Shown in pieces: positions 56,260 to 64,000 of a stretch of 64,000 nt of DNA. The stretch's first letter is position 1, and each line of letters opens with the position of its first letter. The notes beneath the pieces are model-generated. The model was not told the DNA's origin. It worked only from the letters and a program-made list of their open reading frames with translations, and searched no databases. Source of the DNA: Ulota crispa (lineage: Eukaryota; Streptophyta; Bryopsida; Orthotrichales; Orthotrichaceae); NCBI GenBank assembly GCA_963920765.1, contig OY987245.1, forward strand, positions 21,158,727 through 21,222,726, in the 5' to 3' direction. A program made the translations under genes and the position numbers.

Positions 56260-56639
56260 TGAAAAGTTGCTTTGCCTTTTCATGGACTTTTTGAGATAAG
56301 TAAATTTTTTTGTAAAATTTTCAATCAAAGAGAAATACATGCCAAATGTAACACTTTTTCTTTTCTTTTTTTTCTTGAAGCATTATTGAATTGTTGGGTG
56401 AATTTTCAAATTTTTTTGTAGTGAACACATACTCCCTCTCTCCCAATATAAAGCTCCAAATTAGGCATAGTTCTTGTTCCACTAAAAAGCTCCCTTTAGC
56501 TAATTTCAATTTTTGAGAAAGCCATTCTCATGTCCAATGATCTCATGGGTGCAAGTTAAAGCTATTAAAGAGCATTCCTCTCCTAACAAGCTTGGCCTTG
56601 CCCATATGAGGTATCATTGTTGTTACTAATCTTTAAACC

Positions 56640-56955
56640 ATCAATAATGAGGAGCTAGCAACATGTACAAACATGGTCCTTTTTGCATGGAATTTGGGTG
56701 CCCAAATGGCAACATCAAAGCCAAAGATTTTGCACACATTTGGTAGGTGGTACATTGATTCTAGAATGCATGTGTCATTAGTACAAAGTCTAGAATAATG
56801 AGGAGCCGGCAGCCTTCAAAAACTATGCACAAATATGGTACTTTTTGTATGAAAATTAGGTGTCTAAACGGCAACATAAAAACTTGAGATTTTGCAAATA
56901 TTTGGTAGGTGGTATATTGATTCTAGAATGCATTTGTCACTAGCATTATGACTAA
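56640..56955. repeat. Two-copy tandem repeat, unit about 155 bp
   Basis: AATAATGAGGAGC begins copies at about 56643 and 56793. Both contain TTTGGTAGGTGGTA.ATTGATTC and end CTAGAATGCAT.TGTCA. No coding content is seen. The sequence on either side (56264-56640 and 56960-57365) has no gene. Confidence 0.78.
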
Positions 56956-57367
56956 AAACATAGTTAATCCCTCATGGAGAAGTTTTTTGGAGCTTTATAA
57001 TGGGTCAAAGCAAGTATTTGTGACTTGTATGTCTCCTAAATCCATCCCATTGCAACTTTCTAAGAGATGAGTCGAAACCAAAAAGTATGATTGGCTCTTG
57101 CAATAGAATACACCTTTTCTTTTATGTCTAAAGAGGGTCCATTCTTGAGCTAACTATGGGACGCAAGGTTTGGGAAATATTTGAGTTTTTTCACTTGATT
57201 TCCTTCAATTCTTGCAATGAATCGGTTTTTCAAGGAATTGTTTTGGTTGATTTCTGTATTGCATGCTATAAATTTTAAAAAAAGATTTTAACCAAATTTT
57301 TAGCCAATGTTTATAAATTGCAAACAATTTTTACTCATTTCAACTAGCTAGCTTTGAACTAGCTGTA

Positions 57368-58166
57368 AGGTAGGACCACCCATTTCCAATCATTTAAGCT
57401 TGTGCATGAAAGCACATTAGAATAACAATGCAGTGCAAATTCTTCTTTGGTGGCTTCATATGAAAGATTGGGACACAAAAAATTTCAAAATTTTTCACGC
57501 AAAATTGAGTTGTATACAAATTTTGGATTGCATAAAGTGTTCTAAATCCATAGACAATCACTAGTCTCTTCTAAGGTAGTTGCACCCATTAGCATTAGCG
57601 TGACCGTCCCCATGGGCGTCACTGACATCATAATTAAAAAAGCAAATGCTTGTGAGTGAACTAACTGATGGTTATGGGTGACAAAGTGATGGTTGTGGAT
57701 GATTGGTATGACGGTTTTGAGTACCCATCTCACTATTTAAGAACCAACAAACCTTGTTTTTAGCATCTCTTACACATGGTTCCTACAATTTCATCGATTT
57801 AGCACTTTGGAAAATACCCACGCACACATGACTATGTGGATTGTTTCCCAAACTAAACTAATATTTTTTGTTCTCTGTTTCCAATCTAATGATGTAATTT
57901 TTACGCTTGTCCAACTACCCGAACCATGCTAAAGTGCTTAAACTCACGCTTATGGGGGTAGCTACCTTAATCTCAATCATAGCCAAAATACTTCTTGCTC
58001 ACTACTTCTTATTTTTTTTGGGACACATGTCATAACCTCATTAATCTTAATCTTGAAAAGGAAAAAAATGCACATTCCAAGACTTGAAAATAGGTTGGTT
58101 GGAAATAACATACCCTCCAGGTTGAATTTGGATCCTTGGTTGGGAATGGGTGGTCCTACCCTACCT
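57368..58166. mobile_element. TA-flanked element containing a nested family D copy
   Basis: TA at 57366-57367 and 58167-58168 flank AGGTAGGACCACCCATTTCC and GGGTGGTCCTACCCTACCT. It carries the family D element 57574-57967 inside, so it is the older insertion. Its terminal AGGTAGG matches families C and D, but the next bases differ. Confidence 0.75.
57574..57967. mobile_element. TA-flanked MITE, family D (nested)
   Basis: TA at 57572-57573 and 57968-57969 flank AGGTAGTTGCACCCATTAGC and GGGGGTAGCTACCT. It is an opposite-orientation sister of 14663-15029. Confidence 0.85.
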
Positions 58167-58168
58167 TA

Positions 58169-58956
58169 CTTCATGATTGCAGTCATTGCACTCACGGCGT
58201 TGTAACTCGATCAAGCCACTTTAGTTGCGATTAATGACTCATTAAACTTAAGATTTGGTAGTTGATAGTTCAACCTTACCATAAGTAGCTGCAAATTGTC
58301 TAAAAGCATCCTCTCCCACCAGCGTTTCGAACAGTGTTAAAAAAGTTCGTAGGTTGCAAGACAGGCATCCAACAATGCAAGCAAGGAAAAAAAAGTTGGA
58401 TAGAAATGGATGAGCAAATTGTGCACGTTCATTCATAAAATATATTAATTTTAGTAGCTTTCATCCAAAATTTGACAAATTTAGTATTTGTTAGGAGAGA
58501 GACATGGCTACTTCATCTAATTTTCACCCAATTTTTTTAGTGTTCTAGTAACCAATCATAAATCAAGTTAAGATTTAGGCAAAGATTTACCAAAAATTTA
58601 AAGGCTAGTTTGTGAAGAAATATTGACTTCACTTGCTAAAAGTAGGCATTTCTAATTTTCAACCCATAATTCATTGGATTGCACCAGATTTTTTTTAATA
58701 CTTAAATTGTAATATATCACAATTAGTTTCTTTGTAAATTTTGATCAGTTTTTAGCCAACAATTTCAAACTCAACTACTTTTTTGGCAATTTGAACTGGT
58801 TGACAATACATTAAATGTTGATTCTCCCTAGACATTGCTCCCCACACCTAGCCAAAGGGTCATGGCCAGGGTCAAGGGCCGCGGGCTAGGGACTCCTTTA
58901 TTGTGGCATTGGGCAAGTTTTTTTATAGCACCAAGTGCGCCCAATTTTCATAAAGG
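58169..58956. other. AT-rich intergenic sequence
   Basis: No gene is recognised; the short open frames on either strand carry no motif. A slightly GC-rich patch lies at 58840-58900. Confidence 0.45.
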
Positions 58957-58958
58957 TA

Positions 58959-59279
58959 AGGTATATACACCCATAAGCATCAAATTAAGGGTTTTGAACA
59001 TGATGAGTATCAACAAACTGCTAGCAAATTATAGGATCCTATTAGGAACATAAAAATAATGAGTTTGCACATTTGAGTGTATTATTTGGATACTATGAGA
59101 AGTGAGAATAAGTTGTGAATTTTTAAAAAGAAAAATGCCATTGCACCCATAACCACTTTCAAGATTTCATGTTCACATGTTGTACATCCTTGTCATTACA
59201 TCTATCCACTTCCACAGATTTTCCAAGATTTTAGAGGTGGCGGTTATGGAAACACTGGTGCTTATGGGTGTACATACCT
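58959..59279. mobile_element. TA-flanked MITE, family D relative
   Basis: TA at 58957-58958 and 59280-59281 flank AGGTATATACACCCATAAGC and GCTTATGGGTGTACATACCT. The ends pair well over 20 bases; the body differs from other family D copies. Confidence 0.8.
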
Positions 59280-59408
59280 TAAGTCAAGTGCACGTGGATG
59301 GGGGATTTGTTTGAAGCTTGGATTTGACAAATAAAGGAGCCTTTTTGCAAACCCAGTCACAAATAAATCACTTGTTGTGCTCAAAGCTTTGGATATGATG
59401 CGGATGTA

Positions 59409-59735
59409 AGGTAGTGTGCTCATAAATTGTCCATCTAAGGGCTGAAACTTAATTTTGAGAAGGTGAAACTTCTTGAACTATTTTTAGTAAATTTTCCTTG
59501 AAAGACAAGAAGGATTGACATCTAACCCAAGTTGTTTCATTTTTTTTTAAGCTTTGTGGAATTAATTATGAAATTTTGAAGCGGAAAGGTTATAGGTCTC
59601 TAAAACCACCCACCTTGATCCTCAAATGCACCACCTATACATTGTTGAAAGGCTATGAAAACAACATGTACCAGTTGATTACATTTGATGAGGTGAGCAG
59701 TTTTAAAGCCTGAGCAGAATATGAGCACACTACCT
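59409..59735. mobile_element. TA-flanked MITE, family C
   Basis: TA at 59407-59408 and 59736-59737 flank AGGTAGTGTGCTCATAAA and ATATGAGCACACTACCT. It shares CCATCTAAGGGCTGAAAC and the GAAAGACAAGAAGGATTGAC stretch with the copy at 11598-11923. Confidence 0.85.
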
Positions 59736-59910
59736 TATTAGTTAGAGTTAACTAATTTGATCAATCTATATTAATGGCTAGATTCAAGAATTAATGGCTA
59801 CCGTAGATTATCTTGTTTTGTTTGGCATAACTTGTATCCTTCCAACGCACAATAGAGGTCCCAATTGATGGGCCTATCATAGGGCGATGCATCAACTCTA
59901 TGCCACATCA

Positions 59911-60130
59911 CCCCCTATCCCCATGCCCCCTATCCCCATGCCCCCTATCTTGGCCGAGAGAGTGTTGTGGTGCAACTGCCAATGACTTGTTGTTAACATT
60001 TAGTAAAGTGGGTCAATTTAATTAGTTAAGAGAAAGTATGGTGGTGCAACTGTCAGTAAGTTGTTGTTAGCGTTTACTAAAATGACTCAATCTAATTGGT
60101 TAAAAAAAGTGTTGTGGTGTAACTTGTAGT
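59911..60130. repeat. 15-bp array followed by a 74-bp tandem repeat
   Basis: CCCCCTATCCCCATG repeats from 59911 to about 59950. Directly after it, 74-bp units start AGT.TTGTGGTG at 59961, 60035 and 60109 (the third is partial). The two arrays are unrelated in sequence. Confidence 0.85.
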
Positions 60131-60417
60131 GCCCCTTAAATTTTACTTTATTCCATTTATAAATTTAGTTAAACTTGTCCTCTAATCTATTTTACTTTTC
60201 ATCCAATATGAGATTCTTTTATAGGTATTAGATTAGATTATGTTTATGAATATGTATGTATGTTGAAAGAGTAAAGCTTTTTAAGGTTTCATTTAATATT
60301 TATTATTCTTTCTTCGTTTCTCAAGCAAAGTTTTTGCCACAATTTTGCACATTATTCTTGGATAACATTAGAATTGATTTTGTTGTTGCTTTTTAAAGAT
60401 GTATGCCAATTAGTTGG

Positions 60418-60600
60418 CTAACCCACTCCTCCTTGCACTACCATGGCCAAACGTTGAAGCTTATGGACGTTCGCTTGTTTGCGAATCAATTGTTCCGATT
60501 CCGCGCACCTCTTCTTAAATTTCTCCTTCAAATTCCTCAATAGTTGGTATTCCTTCGCTTTTTTTTTTTGTAAATCTTCAATCACCAACTCTACAAAATA
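60418..60600 (-). pseudogene. Coiled-coil coding fragment, possible last exon
   Basis: On the minus strand an acceptor-like TATTTTGTAG (about 60599-60608) is followed by an open frame of about 60 codons. It is rich in Lys, Glu, Gln and Leu (LVIEDLQKKKAKEYQLL, KFKKRCAESEQLIRKQ) and ends GGVG-stop at 60418. The composition is that of a true coiled coil. No upstream exon is proven. It lies about 480 bp downstream (minus direction) of the transposase-like fragment and could belong to it. Confidence 0.4.
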
Positions 60601-60624
60601 TTGAAATAAGAAACAAGACACTAA

Positions 60625-61080
60625 AGGAAAAATAACCTAGAAAATAAAACTAATCAACTACTGTTGGTCCAATCAAGATGATGAAAATTTAAATTTGTCT
60701 AAAGAAATTTTCAGTTTTTTTATTAGTTCTCAACCAACAAGCCATAATTTTTATCAATAAACCTTCAATAATTTTTCTTTCTATACACTAAACAACAAAT
60801 TCTTATGCATAAGACATCTCATAGGTTTGAGGGAACATATGGAGCACAACTTACTTGCATAATTCCACTTAGAGGGCCATGTTTAGAAAATCTACAACTT
60901 TTTCCACACAAAAGATAAAGGGCAGGCCTCTCTAATTCACGTTTTGTCAAAAAATAACAAATGAAGCTAATTTATGCACATTGTGAAAATTTATTTGTGT
61001 TTTGCCATAAATTAACAAGCTTATCTTAATATGCGCATATTTGATATCAAATTAATTGTGACGAGGCATGGAATTGCTTG
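60625..61080. other. AT-rich sequence between the two minus-strand fragments
   Basis: No gene is seen. If the two flanking minus-strand fragments are exons of one dead gene, this would be its intron. Confidence 0.35.
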
Positions 61081-61083
61081 CAC

Positions 61084-61430
61084 TATAATACCCCCTTAAG
61101 CAAGAGGTCAGTCAACAATTTATAATGCTCATCCTTCAAAAGTTTAAGAGCACAGAAGTCGGATTCAACTACGGCCATGTTAGGGAACATGGTGGCTATG
61201 TCACCACAAGAGTTGCGTAGTGACTCAAAGCAACCTTCAACAATCTTCCAAGTTTCATAGAGCAAAGTTGCAATGTTGTCGCAACCATCCAATGATACAA
61301 TCAAAGCCGGTTCACTCAAATATGCAACCTTGAGGGCACAAAATTCTTACTCAATGTTGGCAATGGTTTGCTTGTCCCATGACTGTTGCAACTATGCCAG
61401 AAATTTTATAGCACATCCGTGTATTCATGT
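61084..61430 (-). pseudogene. hAT-like transposase C-terminus, decayed
   Basis: The minus-strand frame reads LQQSWDKQTIANIE, a TAA, then EFCALKVAYLSEPAL, and later FPNMAVVESDFCALKLLKDE and LLTDLLLKGVL-stop. The VESDF..LK.LKDE block resembles the C-terminal dimerisation-type segment of hAT-like transposases, recognised from memory and not by search. The in-frame TAA would be a CAA changed by one transition, and further upstream the frame is closed by more stops. It is therefore a dead fragment. Confidence 0.5.
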
Positions 61431-61858
61431 ATTTGTAAGGGAAAAGTCGACTTAATTATTGCACATGGCTAGAAGTTAATTTGTGCATCTATTTTTAGAA
61501 AACATAAATTAGAGAGGTTTGATATAGGGGCCATTGGGCCAAATGATCAATCATGTGATTCTAATAACAAAATTTCCATGACAACGTAGGAGAGTTGAAT
61601 GGGCAAGAGGTCCAATTATACTATTAACTTACATAATATATTGATTTTCTTTTGGAAACATGTTGCAATTGCACATATAAGACATTAGTGAGAGTATCAT
61701 GAACTTAACACCATGATAAAGACTCAAAACCACGCCAAAGATCTAAAATGACCATTGCACCTAAAATCATTGCAACTAAGGATAGCAACATGAGATATCA
61801 CTAAATAATACAATGATGGATAACGAAAAAAGAATAGAAAATACATCTACATATTTAA

Positions 61859-61982
61859 CCCCTATGTGCCCAAATACACTCTTTTTACATGAAAAATCTA
61901 AACATGTTTCGAAGTTAGCAATAATCGAATATGAACTTCCAAATTAGTTTTATTTATTTATTTTAGTGCAGGTGCTAAGGGG
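61859..61982. mobile_element. Small possible TTAA element
   Basis: TTAA at 61855-61858 is followed by CCCCTATGTGCCCAA. A possible right end AGGTGCTAAGGGG meets TTAT (61983-61986). The pairing is poor, so this is a weak member of the TTAA group. Confidence 0.4.
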
Positions 61983-62285
61983 TTATATATGACTAAACTC
62001 CTAATGTTAATTGGGGAAAAGTTCTCGATTTTGGAACTTCTGAATTTTTCATTTCTAAGAATTTTGAGGTGATTTAGAGTGAATTTTAAGATGATTTCTT
62101 CAAGACCTTACATCAATGATGAAACACCTTGAAGGAATTATCAAAAAATTCATTTTAAATCATCCAAATATTCCCACAAATGTAAAATTTCATTATCCCA
62201 AAATCTATTTTAGGAAAGTGTTTTTCCCAAATTAACAAATTAGGTTCTAATTACATAATTTGCATGAATGTGTTTTTTTTGCTCT

Positions 62286-62535
62286 AAACGCGATATTTAT
62301 TAATTTGGGAAAAATGGTACATTTTGGGACTTTCAGGAAGTGAGTCAGGAAGTTTGAGGTGATCACCTCAAACCGACATGTGCCCTCACTTGAGCGGAGG
62401 GATTTGCGAGAGAAAAAATCTTAGTGGCTCAAATTGAATATGATACCTTCAAATCTGGTTTTAAAGTAACTTTTTGGGTTTGAGGGGAAATAAATTGGGA
62501 CCCTTGTTTTTCCCAAATTAACAAATATCACGTTT
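62286..62535. mobile_element. Palindromic-ended MITE, 250 bp
   Basis: AAACGCGATATTTATTAATT and its near-complement AATTAACAAATATCACGTTT are the ends (29-bp inverted repeats with three mismatches). The GGGAAAAA.GGTACATTTTGG follow-on is shared with the solo end at about 22840. A TTTTTCCCAAATTAACAAAT word also occurs just outside at about 62221. Confidence 0.78.
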
Positions 62536-62565
62536 CTAGTAACTTGTTTATACTAAAGCTATTAA

Positions 62566-63614
62566 CCTCTCACCGCCCAAGGGGTCCAAATTGGGCTTCT
62601 CTAAATTTTAAACAGGGATGCTCAACCTTTCTACAAGATTTTTTTAGTGATTATTATTATTTTTAAACTCTTATTGAAATCTAGTTTCAACATTAGGAGT
62701 CTAATTTTGGAAATGAATTAAAGTGATTTGTCTATTCAAGATTTTGTGCAAGGGTGTCCAGTGCAAATCTTCACTTTCTAGTGCTAAAGGCTCTTGGAAA
62801 TGAGCTTCAAGTACACTAGAACTTGAAGAAAAAATCACATTAAAAATTCAGTTTAAAAAATTTTAGAATAAATTTTGAGAAGCTATAAATTGATTGGGGT
62901 TAAGCACGTTATACTTTACATATTCATATTTTTTTGGTACCCTCAATCTTAGGTTTGAGATGCAAAAAGAGGATTGAAAGGCTTCAAATCAATTTTGCAA
63001 TTTTAACCCCTAAACGACCACAGGGAACCGTAAAGTCTTAGCCGTATCATAATTCTACAGTGACTCAAATCTGATTTTTGCTCTTTTCTTACTGCGGATT
63101 GTGAATCAGAGCGGCTAGATGAGAGCACTTGCTCTTGGCACTCCAGCAGCGGGTTCATTTCAAGGATCCATTGCAGGGTTTTGTAAGTCGCAGATACGCT
63201 CCAGCTACGTATTTATAGCCCACCTCCAATACAAACGCTTTGCAAAGTCGGAAAACCAATCACAGAAACATGATGAACATTGCAAAAGGTGGAGACCAAC
63301 AACAATACACAACCCTCAAAAATTCAAGCGAAACCCAAAACAACATCCCTAAATACGAAAAAAATACCCTATTTTGGCTGCAATAGCACGTTGTGTTGTT
63401 TAGGGGTTAACACCCTCATGATCAAACATTATAATCTTTCAATCCATAAATGATATTGTTGTGATTTCTTTTCCTATGTGATCTATAACATGTCTATTTT
63501 GAATTTGTACAATTGCGCTTCAAAGAAATTTGATATGATTGATCAAAATGCCGGCATTTTGTTCACTTTCAAGAAAATTCTAAGATACTCCAAACTACCA
63601 TGGGCGGTGAGGGG
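62566..63614. mobile_element. TTAA element with a nested TTAA element
   Basis: TTAA at 62562-62565 and 63615-63618 flank CCTCTCACCGCCCAAGGGG and GGGCGGTGAGGGG. Without the nested copy it is about 645 bp and aligns end to end with 24859-25514 (656 bp). Confidence 0.92.
63007..63406. mobile_element. Nested TTAA element, 400 bp
   Basis: Intact TTAA at 63003-63006 and 63407-63410 flank CCCCTAAACGACCACAGGG and GTTGTTTAGGGG. The interior is GC-richer than other copies (ACTCCAGCAGCGGG) and has a 77-codon open frame without motifs. The paralogue at 24859-25514 shows the empty site at about 25314-25323. Confidence 0.93.
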
Positions 63615-63618
63615 TTAA

Positions 63619-64000
63619 TGGCAATGATCAATTTAGTACTCCACCAAATTTCTTCACTGCAAACCACTCCTAGAATTTGTGCCATTCATTTGCAGGGTGA
63701 GTTCCGCAGCGTAATGCTCAATTTTGCGGGTTGTCGTCCATAATCGAGCATTACGGTTTTCTCATCCGGTTTCAACTCTCATCCTCAATTTCTCATCCTT
63801 TCTGCTTGTGATTTATGTCAGGTAACGTTGTCATTGTTGGAGATTGCAAGAAAAAAAGTGCCTCCTCGTCGGGCTCCGCCCTCCTCATTAGCACTTTTTT
63901 TCCTGCAATCCCCTCCTTGGGCATTGCCCTATACTAAACACACTGTTGTCCCAGTTCTTCTGACCATCAAGCCTCTAGAAATTTGGAAAAGAATGCCCCC
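63619..64000. other. Window end, possible promoter-like sequence
   Basis: No gene is complete here. A 10-bp stem (CGTAATGCTC at 63710 and GAGCATTACG at 63746) and the hairpin at 63839-63913 are the only structure seen. The composition rises towards the end, so a gene may lie beyond. Confidence 0.4.
63839..63913. repeat. 75-bp hairpin with GGAGATTGCAAG terminus
   Basis: GGAGATTGCAAGAAAAAAAG and its near-complement CTTTTTTTCCTGCAATCCCC pair over 23 bases around a GC-rich loop (TCCTCGTCGGGCTCCGCCC). The first bases resemble the terminus of the insertion at 17449-18270, so it may be a minimal relative. Confidence 0.75.

Noticed and set aside
63119-63352. 77-codon frame inside the nested TTAA element
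   Set aside because: The element is a 400-bp non-autonomous copy, and the frame has no transposase-like residues.

Overview
The window is a gene-poor, AT-rich, repeat-dense stretch of nuclear DNA. The signs point to a green-plant (streptophyte) genome, and a non-vascular or other early-diverging lineage would fit. The evidence is a chromodomain-bearing Ty3/gypsy element, a telo-box promoter on a plant-type ribosomal protein gene, CACTA and PIF/Harbinger-type mini-elements, and short GT-AG introns. The species cannot be named from the sequence alone.

Layout: 1-5058 is a decayed chromovirus with many stop codons. It is followed to about 7.9 kb by three different tandem-repeat arrays, and at 9.7-11.2 kb by a second, minus-strand Ty3-like remnant (LTR-like promoter with heat-shock-element motifs, then a broken gag). 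Four spliced genes stand out from the AT-rich background by base composition: eL42 (RPL36A/L44, 12131-13410, five exons, 105 aa); a classical short-chain dehydrogenase of the glucose/ribitol dehydrogenase-like group (22336-25574, five exons, 293 aa); and a same-strand tandem pair (48443-50089, 419 aa; 51999-54097, 317 aa) encoding Val-Pro-rich, charged, alveolin/articulin-like proteins.

Most of the rest is non-autonomous DNA transposons that can be delimited by eye. The dominant group (over fifteen copies in several sequence families, about 120 bp to 1.9 kb) has inverted ends starting CCC(C/T)TWAA and is flanked on both sides by TTAA. This is the signature of piggyBac-type transposition, a superfamily I do not associate with land plants. 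Nested copies give natural empty sites, and three copies abut at 46.6-47.3 kb sharing single TTAA junctions. Two further groups end in AGGTA and are flanked by TA (mariner-like); others are CACTA (3-bp duplication) and PIF/Harbinger (TTA duplication). No transposase for the TTAA or TA groups is visible here. A decayed hAT-like transposase C-terminus lies at 61.1-61.4 kb.

The dehydrogenase and the alveolin-like pair would fit stress or desiccation biology, but that is inference. The genes do not form an operon or cluster; the only genetic linkage is the tandem duplication at 48-54 kb. Exon boundaries were read by hand from GT-AG sites and protein continuity; repeat boundaries are good to a few bases where a target duplication is named and to tens of bases otherwise.
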